A DNA stretch of 64,000 bases from Chitinophagales bacterium (GCA_025056305.1 JANWWJ010000021.1:1-64000); one strand, 5' to 3'. Shown: positions 1 through 9,460, counted from the first letter of the stretch. Notes: generated by a model not told the origin, from the letters alone. Numbers and translations: made by a program.

Positions 1-1
1 T

Positions 2-3000
2 GCCAACACCAGCGGGGGCGACATTGTCGGTGGAACGTATGGCTTTTTGTTCACCTCCGGGCCCCTGAGCAATCCGTGGCTAAACAAATGGGGAGGCGTT
101 ACCTCGTGGACGCTGAACATTCCCAACAATGTGTTTATCGGACCCTTTGTTTCGGACAACTTCTGCACGTTCAGTAACGGCAAATACTATACGGTCAACT
201 GGTGGGATCAGGGGTATGTAAACACCAAGGCCTGCATCATGGAAACCAGCGCGCCGCCGGTAGCCATTCTAACCGTCAGTCACGGAACGGTTTGTGCCGC
301 TGCGCCGGTTACGGTGACCTTTACGCTAAGTGGCGTTCCCTCGGCGGAAGAGAAGTTTTATGTGCGCTGGAGTCATGACGGATGGGTTACTTCTTCCGTT
401 GCGACTGCCTCAGTAACCGGCACTACCGGAACGGCTACGATTGGTGGTTATGCAGGAGGCACCACCGTCAGCTATTATGTGTTTTCCAGCACCGTGAGCC
501 TGTCTGGGATGGGTTCGGATTACGACCTGTGCACCATCAACCTGAACAGTAACGGCGGGGTAAACTACAGCTATACGGTTCCGACGATTAGCATCAGCGG
601 TTCGGTGACCAATGCCAGCTGCAGCGCGCCCAGCAGCGGAGCCATTGACATTACGGTCAGCGGGGGCACGACGTTTCCGCCGCCGACGCAAACGTATTCG
701 CAGAATTTCAATTCACTGCCATCGTCGGGCAGTCCGACCTGGACGAACAACGTAACGCTTGCGCAATGGTATTCCAACCGTACCACCATCACCGCCAACG
801 ATGGCTCGTCAACGGCCGGTTCGCTGTACAGCTACGGATCTACCAGTTCGACGGAACGGGCGCTGGGCTCACTGGCTTCCGGCAGTACGGGCACGATTCA
901 TTACGGGGTAGCTATTACGAACACGACGGGTTCGACGCTGACGACCGTTTCGGTTTCGTACACCGGAGAGCAATGGCGCAACGGTGCCAGCGGGGTGGTG
1001 AACCTGCTGGATTTTGCCTATCAACTGAATGCTTCCTCCATCACGTCGGGGACGTGGACGGACGTCAATCCGCTGGATTTTGCCAGCATTCATAACAGTG
1101 GGACGGCCGGCGCGCTGAACGGCAACCTGGCCGCCAACCGCACCAGCATCAGCCACACGTATTCGCTGACCATCGCTCCGGGAGATGTCTTGTGGTTGCG
1201 TTGGAGCGATATTGATAACACGGGATCCGACCATGGGCTTGCCGTAGATGACCTCACTGTAACGCTTACCGGTGCAGGAGGCAGCTACTCATACAGTTGG
1301 TCGAACGGGGCGACCACGGAAGACATTTCCGGCCTGACCATGGGCACCTACACCGTTACGGTTACGGATGCGGCGGGCTGCACGGCCAGCCAGAGTTTTT
1401 ATGTAGATCAGCCCGGAGGGTTTTCGTTGTCGTTCATCACGAGCGATGTTACGTGCCCGGGGGGCAGCAACGGAAGTGTTAATCTCACGGTCGTGGGCGG
1501 CGTTTCGCCCTATACCTATTCTTGGAGTAACGGGGCCACCACCGAAGACCTCAGCGGACTGGTAGCCGGCACCTATACGGTTACCGTTACCGACCATGCC
1601 AGTTGCCAGGCCACAGGCAGTGTGACCATCCATCAGCCTGCTGCCTTTTCACTCAGCACAACTGTTTCGAATGCCACCTGCCCGGGAGGCAGTGACGGAG
1701 CCATTGACCTGACGGTTTCGGGCGCCACCTCACCGTACTCGTATTTGTGGAGCACGGGAGCCACGACGGAGGACCTTAGCGGACTGACGGCCGGATTGTA
1801 CATTGTAACCGTTACCGACTTTAACGGTTGCACGGCGCTGAAGCCCGTGCTGGTGGGCGAGCCGCCTCCTTTCAGCCTTTCAACCGTTGTAGATGACGTG
1901 AGTTGTCATGGCGGAAGCGATGGAGCCATAGACCTGATGGTTTCGGGAGGCACGCCTTCGGTATTGCCTCATGTGAGCCAGAACTTCAATACGCTGGTGA
2001 CCAGCGGCACCGGCAATCCGTGGGTGGATAACACCACGCTGGCCGGCTGGTACAGTACGCGCACGACCATCAATGCCGGAGACGGCACGTCCAATGCCGG
2101 CGCTCTGTACAGTTTCGGCACGGGCACTTCCACGGAGCGGGCCCTGGGATCGATTGCGAGCGGCTCGACGGGCACCATTCAATACGGGGTTGCCCTGACC
2201 AACACTTTCGGTGTGCCCGTAAAAGGCTTGCAGGTCAATTACCGGGGTGAACAATGGCGCTGCGGCGGCAACACCAGCGCCCACACGCTGGAGTTCAGCT
2301 GGCAGCTCAATGCCACAGACCTAATCAGCGGTACATGGACCGATGAGAATGCTTTGGATTTCGTCAGTCTGGTGAATAATCCTGCCGCTTCGGCGCTGGA
2401 TGGCAATGCTTTTGGCAATTATGCCGATCTGTCGCACAGCTTCAGTGTAAATCTTCCGGCCGGGCAAACCATCTGGCTGCGGTGGACCGATATCAATGAT
2501 GTGGGCAACGATCACGGCCTGGCGGTGGATGATCTGCAGGTTTATTTCATTACGGAAGATGAAGGATATGTTTATGTGTGGAGTAATGGCGCCACCACTC
2601 AGGACCTTAGCGGCTTGTCGGCAGGAACTTACACCGTAACGGTGTACGATGCCAACGGCTGCAGCGCCAGCACATCGGCAACCGTCAATGAACCTGCACC
2701 GCTTGCCCTGACGGAAAGCCATACCGATGTGAGCTGCGACCTTGCTGCTGACGGAACCATTGACGTGAGCGTCAGCGGGGGAACTGCACCGTACAGTTAC
2801 CTGTGGAATGACGGAGCAACGACGGAAGACCGCAGCGGACTGGCTGCCGGCACCTACACGGTAACCGTTACCGATGCCAACGGCTGCTCCGATCAGATCA
2901 GCGTGACTTTAATCAATCTGGCTACGGCCACCAACTGGTATGCCGACAGCGACGGTGACGGCTATGGCGATCCTGCCGTGAGCACCTTAGCCTGCGTAGC

Positions 3001-3898
3001 TCCCACCGGCTATGTGGCCGATAACACCGATTGCAACGATGCCAATGCGGCTGTTAATCCGGGCGCTACCGAAGTGTGCTTCAACGGGGTGGATGACAAC
3101 TGCAACGGCAGTGTGGATGAAAACAATGTGACGGTTTCGGTAAGTCCGTCGGGATCCATGACGGTATGCCATGGTGTTCCGGTATTGCTGAGCTCATCGG
3201 TTTCCGGTTCAGGTCCGTACACCTATCAGTGGTACCGAGGCGCCAATGCACAGGCCGGGGCCACCGATCCGACCTACACGACTACGAAGAAGGGTACCTT
3301 CTATGTGGTGGTCAGCAACGGAAGCTGTACAGCTACGTCGAACTCAGTAAACATCAACCGCAACCCGACCCCACCGGCATCGGTGATCAACCAAAGCGGC
3401 ACCACCGACCTATGTGTGGCTGGAGGCACGATTCAGTTGCGGGGCAATGGCGGGGCCAGCTCGGGTTACACGTATCAGTGGTACAAGAACGGTGTGCTGA
3501 TGCCCGGGGTGACGCAGCGGAAGATTACGGTTACCTCGACGGGCAGCTACACGGTGGTGGTGACCAACAGCTACGGCTGCTCGACCGAATCGGCGCCGGA
3601 GGTGATTACCACTTCATGCCGACTGGAGGAACTGCGCACAGCAAGCCTGTCGCTGTATCCGAATCCGACCCAAGGCGGACAAGTGATGGTGAGTGCGCAA
3701 GTGAACAGCGATGCGCCGGTGACTATTACGGTAAGCACGTTGCTTGGTCAGGAGGTGCTGCGTTCGGTAACCGTCAGTGAGGGTGGTCTGGTACAGACGA
3801 CGCTGGAGCTGCCTGCCGGACTGGCCAGCGGCACGTATGTGGTGAAGCTGGTGAGCGGCAACAGCACGGTTACGCGCAACCTGGTGTTGCAGCGCTAA
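2..3898 (+). CDS. SprB-repeat T9SS surface protein, 5'-truncated by window
   Basis: The frame is open to the left edge, so the N-terminus lies outside the window and no start is assigned. Five SprB-type beta-sandwich repeats run from about nt 590 to 2920, each ending in a motif like WSNGATTEDLSGL plus TYTVTVTD..GC. Repeats 1 and 4 are each interrupted after the SGGT loop by a domain of about 200 residues (nt 671-1280 and 1954-2562). Next come a MopE-type metal-binding motif (nt 2935-3125: DSDGDGYGD, DCNDANAAVNPGATE, DDNCNG), two Ig/PKD-like domains (nt 3130-3620, both with YTYQWY) and a type A T9SS sorting domain (SLYPNPT; LPAGLASGTYVVKL). Family knowledge: such proteins are exported by T9SS and anchored or released at the cell surface, often as adhesins. 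Adhesion here is inference. A strong terminator follows, so it ends its transcription unit. Confidence 0.9.
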   Translation, partial: ANTSGGDIVGGTYGFLFTSGPLSNPWLNKWGGVTSWTLNIPNNVFIGPFVSDNFCTFSNGKYYTVNWWDQGYVNTKACIMETSAPPVAILTVSHGTVCAAAPVTVTFTLSGVPSAEEKFYVRWSHDGWVTSSVATASVTGTTGTATIGGYAGGTTVSYYVFSSTVSLSGMGSDYDLCTINLNSNGGVNYSYTVPTISISGSVTNASCSAPSSGAIDITVSGGTTFPPPTQTYSQNFNSLPSSGSPTWTNNVTLAQWYSNRTTITANDGSSTAGSLYSYGSTSSTERALGSLASGSTGTIHYGVAITNTTGSTLTTVSVSYTGEQWRNGASGVVNLLDFAYQLNASSITSGTWTDVNPLDFASIHNSGTAGALNGNLAANRTSISHTYSLTIAPGDVLWLRWSDIDNTGSDHGLAVDDLTVTLTGAGGSYSYSWSNGATTEDISGLTMGTYTVTVTDAAGCTASQSFYVDQPGGFSLSFITSDVTCPGGSNGSVNLTVVGGVSPYTYSWSNGATTEDLSGLVAGTYTVTVTDHASCQATGSVTIHQPAAFSLSTTVSNATCPGGSDGAIDLTVSGATSPYSYLWSTGATTEDLSGLTAGLYIVTVTDFNGCTALKPVLVGEPPPFSLSTVVDDVSCHGGSDGAIDLMVSGGTPSVLPHVSQNFNTLVTSGTGNPWVDNTTLAGWYSTRTTINAGDGTSNAGALYSFGTGTSTERALGSIASGSTGTIQYGVALTNTFGVPVKGLQVNYRGEQWRCGGNTSAHTLEFSWQLNATDLISGTWTDENALDFVSLVNNPAASALDGNAFGNYADLSHSFSVNLPAGQTIWLRWTDINDVGNDHGLAVDDLQVYFITEDEGYVYVWSNGATTQDLSGLSAGTYTVTVYDANGCSASTSATVNEPAPLALTESHTDVSCDLAADGTIDVSVSGGTAPYSYLWNDGATTEDRSGLAAGTYTVTVTDANGCSDQISVTLINLATATNWYADSDGDGYGDPAVSTLACVAPTGYVADNTDCNDANAAVNPGATEVCFNGVDDNCNGSVDENNVTVSVSPSGSMTVCHGVPVLLSSSVSGSGPYTYQWYRGANAQAGATDPTYTTTKKGTFYVVVSNGSCTATSNSVNINRNPTPPASVINQSGTTDLCVAGGTIQLRGNGGASSGYTYQWYKNGVLMPGVTQRKITVTSTGSYTVVVTNSYGCSTESAPEVITTSCRLEELRTASLSLYPNPTQGGQVMVSAQVNSDAPVTITVSTLLGQEVLRSVTVSEGGLVQTTLELPAGLASGTYVVKLVSGNSTVTRNLVLQR

Positions 3899-3920
3899 GC
3901 GGTTAGATAAGAGATCAAGG

Positions 3921-3956
3921 CAAAGGCGATCCGAAAGGGTCGCCTTTGTTGTTTTT
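3921..3956 (+). terminator. Rho-independent terminator after SprB-repeat gene
   Basis: A 12-bp stem (CAAAGGCGATCC paired with GGGTCGCCTTTG, one G-T pair) closes on a GAAA tetraloop and is followed by TTGTTTTT. It starts 23 nt after the stop codon. Confidence 0.92.
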
Positions 3957-4673
3957 CGGAGGATTCTGGCTGGCTAGGGCCGTTGAGGTTGCTTGCTTCT
4001 CCCCTATTGGTTGCTGCGGTATTGCGGGGGGTTGGTTGTGGGAGGAATTTTTGTCATAAGCAATGACAGAAATGACCTGAATAGAGGCTTTTTACCCCGT
4101 GACAACGCCAAATCGCTCCGTGACAGTGACAAATCGCACGTTGCAATCGGCAGATCGCAGCGTGACAACGCCAGACCGCTCCGTGACGGTGAGTGATCGC
4201 TCCGTGACGGTGGCATATCGCAGCATGAAGGTGACAGAATGGGGTGCAGAAATGGCAGGTTACAGGAAGGGGAATAATCAAGTCAAAATGGCTTGGGTAA
4301 TGACAAAAAGTATTTTGCCAAGATTTCAGGGGGCAGGGGCAAAATGTCGGTTTTCAAAAAGTGTATTCGAGGATGAGGGGGAGGCGGCAAGGGGGATTCG
4401 GGAATAAGCGGAGGAAGGGATTAGGGGAAGCCGGCGTTGCAGGCAGGAAGAATTAGGGGGCGGGGTGAGCGGCGAGATCGAGGCGGCGGAGCGACCGAAG
4501 GGGTGACGCCGTTTTTGTTCTTCCGAAAAAAGAAACTTTTCTTCCGAAAAAAATTCATAAAAAATGTAATTTATAATGAATTTTAATTGAATTAAATTTT
4601 AATATGATAAAAAGGGATTGAAGCGACGATTGGGAGCGGTGGTGCGGCTAAGCTAAGGGGTGCAAAGGGGTAT
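3957..4673. other. Non-coding stretch with minisatellite and AT-rich palindrome
   Basis: About 700 bases without a convincing gene. The short open frames on both strands have no recognisable family, and several frames are open only because of a 21-bp tandem repeat (annotated separately). Around 4510-4550 the 12-mer CTTCCGAAAAAA occurs twice, 26 bp apart. The segment 4540-4615 is very AT-rich and holds a 9-bp inverted repeat (AAAATTCAT at 4550-4558, ATGAATTTT at 4576-4584). The rest is markedly G-rich on the + strand. Confidence 0.6.
4095..4241. repeat. Seven-unit 21-bp tandem repeat
   Basis: Seven contiguous degenerate units of exactly 21 bp, approximately CTCCGTGACGGTGNCANATCG, beginning at 4095, 4116, 4137, 4158, 4179, 4200 and 4221. 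Because 21 is a multiple of three, heptapeptide patterns appear in open frames: DRSVTVx on the + strand and a Cys/His-rich AICHRHG-like pattern on the - strand. I see no start, signal peptide or family that makes either frame a convincing gene. Confidence 0.85.
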
Positions 4674-5615
4674 TCAGCGGTTTTTGGAATCTTTCTGCTT
4701 TTTTCCAAAGACCGAGAACTGGAGGTAACGAGCGGGGTTGTTGCGGAGGTCCTGAAGCAGCAGGTCGAGGTCGCGGGCAGAAGCTTCGAGGTTGCGGTAG
4801 AGTTTATCGTCGTTAAGGAGGAGGCCGAGGGAGCCGGAGCCCTGGTTGATTTTCTGGAGCACCAGCTGGGTTTGTTCGAGGGCGAGGCGGGCCTGCTGAA
4901 GGGTTTGCACGATGCGGGCGTGCCTGAGGGAGTCAGACACGAGCTGGAGGTTGGACATGATTTGCTGGAGCTCGTCGCGGTGGTCGTTGAGCTGGTTGGT
5001 GATGGATTCGATGTTGGCGAAGATGCGGTCGAGGCGAGAGGTGTTGCCGGCCAGGGATTTATCGAGGAGGCTGAGGGAGTGTTCGATGCTGGCGATGCTG
5101 CTTTTGAGCTGGCTGCGGGTTTGGGAATCGAAGGTGGTGTTCATGACGAAGACCAGGGAGTCGAGGGAGGCGAAGATGGAGGCGGCGCGTTGTTTGACTT
5201 CGTTGATGACGTCGCCTTCGTAGGCAGGCAGCAGGGTATCGCCTGAGGAGAGGAAGTCGGCATTGTTGGCGAGTTCGATCTGAACGGCTTTCGTGCCGAA
5301 GAGGTCAATCTGGACGATGCGGGCGACGGAGCCGCGCGGGATGCGGAGGTCGGGGTTGACATGGAGGCTGACGCGGATGCGGTTGGAGCCATCGGGCAGC
5401 AGGGACATTTCCTGGACGCGGCCGACGTTCATGCCGAGGTAGCGGACGTGAGCGGCTACGGCGAGGCCATCGACGCGGTCGTAGAAGGCGTAATAGACCC
5501 TGTTGCGGCTGAAGATGTTTTTTCCGCGAAGCATGTTATAGCCGAGGACGAGCAAGACGATGGCGACGACAGCCAGCACACCGACTTTGAATTCAACAGG
5601 GATTTTGGGAGCCAT
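4674..5615 (-). CDS. MlaD/MCE-family lipid-transport substrate-binding protein
   Basis: A 313-residue protein with one N-terminal membrane anchor (about residues 10-26) and an MCE/MlaD domain (about 37-115, with DRVDGL and a PRGSVARIVQIDLFGTKAV stretch). A long, probably coiled-coil, helical region follows (about 135-290). MlaD-type proteins form hexameric rings on the periplasmic face of the inner membrane and move phospholipids between membranes with an ABC transporter. In many Bacteroidota the gene follows the cell-wall amidase directly; here a CUB-domain gene sits between them. No ABC permease or ATPase gene is next to it. The family call is firm; the direction and nature of the transported lipid are unknown. 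Confidence 0.88.
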   Translation of the reverse strand: MAPKIPVEFKVGVLAVVAIVLLVLGYNMLRGKNIFSRNRVYYAFYDRVDGLAVAAHVRYLGMNVGRVQEMSLLPDGSNRIRVSLHVNPDLRIPRGSVARIVQIDLFGTKAVQIELANNADFLSSGDTLLPAYEGDVINEVKQRAASIFASLDSLVFVMNTTFDSQTRSQLKSSIASIEHSLSLLDKSLAGNTSRLDRIFANIESITNQLNDHRDELQQIMSNLQLVSDSLRHARIVQTLQQARLALEQTQLVLQKINQGSGSLGLLLNDDKLYRNLEASARDLDLLLQDLRNNPARYLQFSVFGKKQKDSKNR

Positions 5616-5676
5616 GAGGATAGCGGTTTAAAAATAGGCCAAGGGGAATAACGGGGGAAGGTAGGGAGCGAGAAAA

Positions 5677-8043
5677 TCAAAATTTGACGAGGCGGTCAAC
5701 GAGGCGGGGCCGCAGGGGCGATTGAGCGATGAGCAGGTAGCAGCCTGCGGGGATGGGCAGGAGCTGGAGGCGATGTTGCCATTGCTCTTTGGTGAGCAGG
5801 TCGGAAAAGAGGGGACGGCCGGTGAGGTCGCACAGGAGGGCCGGCTGATGGAGGGAAGGGACTTCGTTGTAGCAGGAAGAGAGTTGCAAGAATTGTTTGT
5901 GGCCGTTGAGGTCAACCTGGCTGAGGCGGTAGTAGGTAAAGCCGGGGAAGGGAGCAGGGTCGAGCAAGAAGTATTCGGAAGGGAGCAATGAGGTGGTTTT
6001 TCCGGGGATGCGGGCAATTTCTTCAAAGACTTCCAAGTTGGCGGAACGTTCGACGATGAAGAAGTCGTTGTTGAGTTCAGAAGCCGTTTTCCAGGTAAGC
6101 AGGTTTTTGTTGCCTGCCGCTTCGCAGGAGAAGTGGAGGAGTTCGACGGGGAGGAGCATGCAGTTGAGGGAGGCGCCGTTGGAGAGGTGCCAGCTAAGGG
6201 TGAAGCCGTCGCCGCCGGAAGTCCATTTATTGATCATGAGGTAATAGACCTCGCCGGCATTGACGTTGAGCTCATCGACCCAGCTGTTGCCGCAGACGTC
6301 TTCGCTGATGTCGCTGCCGCTGTTGTTGTAGCCGCAGATGTTGGTGTTGGTAGCGGCGTTGTTAGCCGAGTTCATGCCGGTGAGGTTATTGGGGTTAGCG
6401 CCGCCAATGTTGGTCCAGGCATAGCTGCAGCGGATGGGGGGTCCCAGGGCGGAGCAGGAGGAGTTGGGGCCGAAGAGAGCGAAGTCGTAATCGTCGCCAG
6501 TGATGCCGGTTTTGAAGGGGGCGATGGTGAAGCCGATGGTACCGCCGGTGAGGATGGTGATGCGATACCAGCTGGTGTAGTTTTCGGCGACGACGCAGCT
6601 GTTGATGGGATCGCCTTCAGAGATGAGGCCTGGGCCTACGCTGGCGTCGGTGACGGTGCTGTTGGAGCAGATGGGAACGGCGTTGATGCAGTCGGTATTG
6701 GCAGAGCTGACAGGACCGAAGGGACAGGGGACGCAGTCGAGGGTACCGATCCAGCCGGCGTCGGTAAGGTTGTCGTTATTGGATTGGAAGACGACGGTAA
6801 TGCAGCCACTGGGGTCGGTAGAGACGTAGGGACCGAAGCCCTGGCCCATGCACTGGACGTAGCTGTTGCAGTTGACGCCTTTGATGTTGTTGCCGTTGGG
6901 CAGGGGGATGTTGTATTGAGTAGGGCCGTTGAGGATGCGCAGGACATCGTTTTTCCCGGCATGGGTAGCGCCGTTGATTTTTATTTCATAGAACTGGAGG
7001 CGCAGGCAGGTCAGTTGCTGAGCCGGGCAGAAGGTGCGGTAGAGGCCATAGGACCAGTTGGTGCCGATGCCTGAGGAGTAGTTAGCGAGGGTGCCGCCGT
7101 TGTCGGTGATGGTACCGCTACAGGTGTTAACCATGGGAGCGCCGCAGGCTGTATTCTGATAGCCGTTGGCGCCTGCGGGCTGGAGGTAGGTAGTGCCACC
7201 AGGAGTAGAGGGGCAAGAGGTGCAGGAGAGGATGATGGTCCAGCCGGAGCCGTGGTTGGAGGCATTGGAGCGGAAGCGGAAGGTAAGGGAGCCGGAAGAA
7301 GAAAGCCAGCGCGTAGGGGTTTTGGATCCGGAGTAATAGGCAGCGATGAGCGGAGAAGCAGTTGAAGGGCCGTCGTAGACGCGCAGGGTATCGCCCGTGT
7401 TGATGGCAGAGCTTGGGATGGAAGTCCCTGCAGGCGCATAGAGGAGGGCCTGGATGCAGTTACCCGAAGAGCTAGAGAAGGTGACCCAATAGAGTTCGTT
7501 GGCGGCGTAGTTGCCGCTGCTCAAGCCGCTGTCGTAGAAGATGGCGCCACAGGTGGAGATGGTTTGGGTATGGCTGTTTTTGATGTCATAGACGGGCATG
7601 CTGGGGACGAGGGAGATGGTAGCACCCCAGCCGATGCGGGTTTGGCTGCTGTTGGAGGTGAAGCGGAAGGTGATGGAGCCGAGCGAGGAGGAGAAGGTGC
7701 CCGGAGATCCTATGCGGGTGTAGGTGCCGATCAAGGGATAGGTAGCGTCGGGGCCATCATAGACGTAGAGGTAGTCGTTGCCTTCCTGGACGTTGAACAG
7801 AAAGAAGGAAAACTGAATGCACATGCCCGAGACGGAACTGTGGAAGGTGATTGTACCGTTTTCGTTGTTGGTGTAGTCGTAGCCGGGGCCGCCGCTATCG
7901 TAGAAATAGTCGCCGGTGTTGACCGAATAGGATACGGATCCGGAGGCAGGCATGTTGAAGTTAAGAGCTAATGAAGGCAAGCCATCGAAAGCAAGAAGGA
8001 AAGCTGATAAGGGCAGGAGACGATTGCCAAGAAAGTTCAACAT
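5677..8043 (-). CDS. CUB-domain T9SS cargo protein
   Basis: Start set at the ATG giving MLNFLGNRLLPLSAFLLAF, a plausible signal peptide. The frame stays open upstream to 8130, but those residues are Cys-rich and do not resemble a leader. Domains over 788 residues: three CUB-like domains (about 30-148, 155-275 and 295-440, the first two with the marker YDGP and FRFTSN/FRFRSN), a Cys-rich domain common in Bacteroidota surface proteins (about 447-625), and a C-terminal region with ELLHFSC, TASELNNDFF and YYRLSQVDLNG that in this phylum precedes T9SS sorting tails. The final tail is divergent, with no clear YPNP motif. It is probably an exported surface protein; ligand unknown. It separates the amidase gene from the MlaD-like gene. 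Confidence 0.82.
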   Translation of the reverse strand: MLNFLGNRLLPLSAFLLAFDGLPSLALNFNMPASGSVSYSVNTGDYFYDSGGPGYDYTNNENGTITFHSSVSGMCIQFSFFLFNVQEGNDYLYVYDGPDATYPLIGTYTRIGSPGTFSSSLGSITFRFTSNSSQTRIGWGATISLVPSMPVYDIKNSHTQTISTCGAIFYDSGLSSGNYAANELYWVTFSSSSGNCIQALLYAPAGTSIPSSAINTGDTLRVYDGPSTASPLIAAYYSGSKTPTRWLSSSGSLTFRFRSNASNHGSGWTIILSCTSCPSTPGGTTYLQPAGANGYQNTACGAPMVNTCSGTITDNGGTLANYSSGIGTNWSYGLYRTFCPAQQLTCLRLQFYEIKINGATHAGKNDVLRILNGPTQYNIPLPNGNNIKGVNCNSYVQCMGQGFGPYVSTDPSGCITVVFQSNNDNLTDAGWIGTLDCVPCPFGPVSSANTDCINAVPICSNSTVTDASVGPGLISEGDPINSCVVAENYTSWYRITILTGGTIGFTIAPFKTGITGDDYDFALFGPNSSCSALGPPIRCSYAWTNIGGANPNNLTGMNSANNAATNTNICGYNNSGSDISEDVCGNSWVDELNVNAGEVYYLMINKWTSGGDGFTLSWHLSNGASLNCMLLPVELLHFSCEAAGNKNLLTWKTASELNNDFFIVERSANLEVFEEIARIPGKTTSLLPSEYFLLDPAPFPGFTYYRLSQVDLNGHKQFLQLSSCYNEVPSLHQPALLCDLTGRPLFSDLLTKEQWQHRLQLLPIPAGCYLLIAQSPLRPRLVDRLVKF

Positions 8044-8359
8044 TCGGTATAGGTTTAGTGCTTCAACCGCACAACAAGAGCAGCGGATTTTTCCTCCGAA
8101 CCGTGTGCAATCCATTTTAACGCAAACCAAATGAAATGGTTACACGGGCCGCCGGCAAGCGGGCACCAATGATAAGGCAGCCCGGTTCGGCGTCAGTTTT
8201 TCCTCAGAGATGAGCCATAGGCCGGAAGCTGTAAAAGCGCGGTAAGGAACAGAGGGCTATGATGGGCACAACGAAAAAGTGATGGGGCTCTGAGCAGAAA
8301 AGCGGGCCAGCAAGCGAGGGGTTGGGATTAGTGTTCTGAGGATATGCGATGAAGCTGGA
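8044..8359. other. Intergenic gap between amidase and CUB gene
   Basis: About 316 bases. Its left 87 bases are an open upstream extension of the CUB-protein frame, which I do not think is translated. I see no RNA gene, clear promoter box or good terminator in the rest. Confidence 0.5.
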
Positions 8360-9460
8360 TCAAGGTTCCTGGATGCGCAGGCCGTTGCGGTAGGTGACGA
8401 GGAAAGCGTCGTTGAAGCCTTTGGAGCGGTAGTGGGCCAGCCGGGATTGGGCTGAAGAGGCATCGGGGAAATTGCCAACGAGATAGCGGTATAACCCCTT
8501 TTCGGAACGCTCGATGAAGAGGGAATCGTCGAGGGATTGCAGGCGCGCGTCGTTACGGGGCAATAAGCTGGCCGAGGCGAAGAGCTGGATGCGGTAAAAA
8601 GAAGTGTCGGGGGTGTCGAAACCCGGGGGCTGATGGGGCGAGGAGTTTGATACAGGAAGGGATTGCGTTTCGCGGTCAGGCAGGGTGTTTTCGACTTGTT
8701 GTTTGTAGTTGATTATAGCCTGAGCGAGAGCTGAGGCGATGAGGCGCTGGCCGTGCTGGGAGGCCAGGAAGCGCTCTTCATGACGGTTGGAGAGGAAGCC
8801 GACTTCGACGAGGACGGCGGGCATAGTGACGCGCCACAGGACGAGGAAGCCGGCCTGTTTGACGCCGCGGCTGTGGCGGCCCAGGCGGCTGAATTCTTTT
8901 TCGATGAGGGAGGCCAGCTGAATGCTTTGGGTCATATAGGCATTTTGATTCATGCTCAGGACGATGAAAGTTTCTGGGGCATTGGGGTCGAAGCCTTCGT
9001 AGTGGGATTCGTAGTTGTTTTCGAGGGTGATGACGCTGTTTTCGCGCAGGGATACTTCGAGATTTTCATCCGAGACATGTAAACCCATGAGATAGGTTTC
9101 CGTACCGAAAGGAGCAGGGGATTTGCTGGCGTTGCAGTGTATGGAAACGAACAGGTCAGCGCGGTGCTTGTTGGCGATGTGAGCGCGCTCGTGCAAGGGG
9201 ACAAAGACATCGGAGCGGCGCGTTAGGATGATCTGCAGGTCGGGCAGGGCTTCTTTGAGCATTTGCTCGGTGAGCAAGGCCAGCTGTAAGGTGATGTCTT
9301 TTTCGACGGCGAGCAGACCGCGGCAGCCGGAGTCGTGGCCTCCGTGGCCGGCATCGAGGACGATGGTGCGAATGTTAAACGAGGATTGAGCGAATGCAGC
9401 GCACAGGCCCACGGTGGCGGCCAACAGAACAGCAAGGGGCCAGGGTGAGCATCTGCTCAT
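8360..9460 (-). CDS. N-acetylmuramoyl-L-alanine amidase with C-terminal SPOR-like domain
   Basis: A 366-residue exported cell-wall hydrolase that cuts the amide between N-acetylmuramic acid and the stem peptide. It has a signal peptide (1-25) and an Amidase_3 domain (about 30-255). The zinc ligands and catalytic residues expected of the family are visible: H39 in DAGHGG, E53, H108 in SIHCN and E219 in VEVGFLSN. The tail (about 290-366) reads like a SPOR peptidoglycan-binding domain (FYRIQLFASAS, YLVGNF). Start ATG is at 9460; a TAnnTTTG box on the same strand lies just upstream, giving a very short leader. The start overlaps the divergent lptD ATG. Likely role: septal or general peptidoglycan turnover. 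Confidence 0.93.
   Translation of the reverse strand: MSRCSPWPLAVLLAATVGLCAAFAQSSFNIRTIVLDAGHGGHDSGCRGLLAVEKDITLQLALLTEQMLKEALPDLQIILTRRSDVFVPLHERAHIANKHRADLFVSIHCNASKSPAPFGTETYLMGLHVSDENLEVSLRENSVITLENNYESHYEGFDPNAPETFIVLSMNQNAYMTQSIQLASLIEKEFSRLGRHSRGVKQAGFLVLWRVTMPAVLVEVGFLSNRHEERFLASQHGQRLIASALAQAIINYKQQVENTLPDRETQSLPVSNSSPHQPPGFDTPDTSFYRIQLFASASLLPRNDARLQSLDDSLFIERSEKGLYRYLVGNFPDASSAQSRLAHYRSKGFNDAFLVTYRNGLRIQEP

Noticed and set aside
3993..4407. Short open frames over the 21-bp repeat.
   Set aside because: Frames are open on both strands because of the repeat itself; no start signal or product can be supported.
4550..4584. AT-rich 9-bp inverted repeat of dif-like size.
   Set aside because: ATAA and TTAT are 10 bp apart instead of 6 and the sequence does not fit known dif arms. 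It also lies over 20 kb from the skew change.
5361..7971. Long open frames on the + strand opposite the MlaD and CUB genes, such as a 313-codon Gly/Ala/Val/Asp-rich frame.
   Set aside because: They are antisense shadows produced by strong strand and third-position bias; composition is not protein-like and the - strand genes have clear domains.
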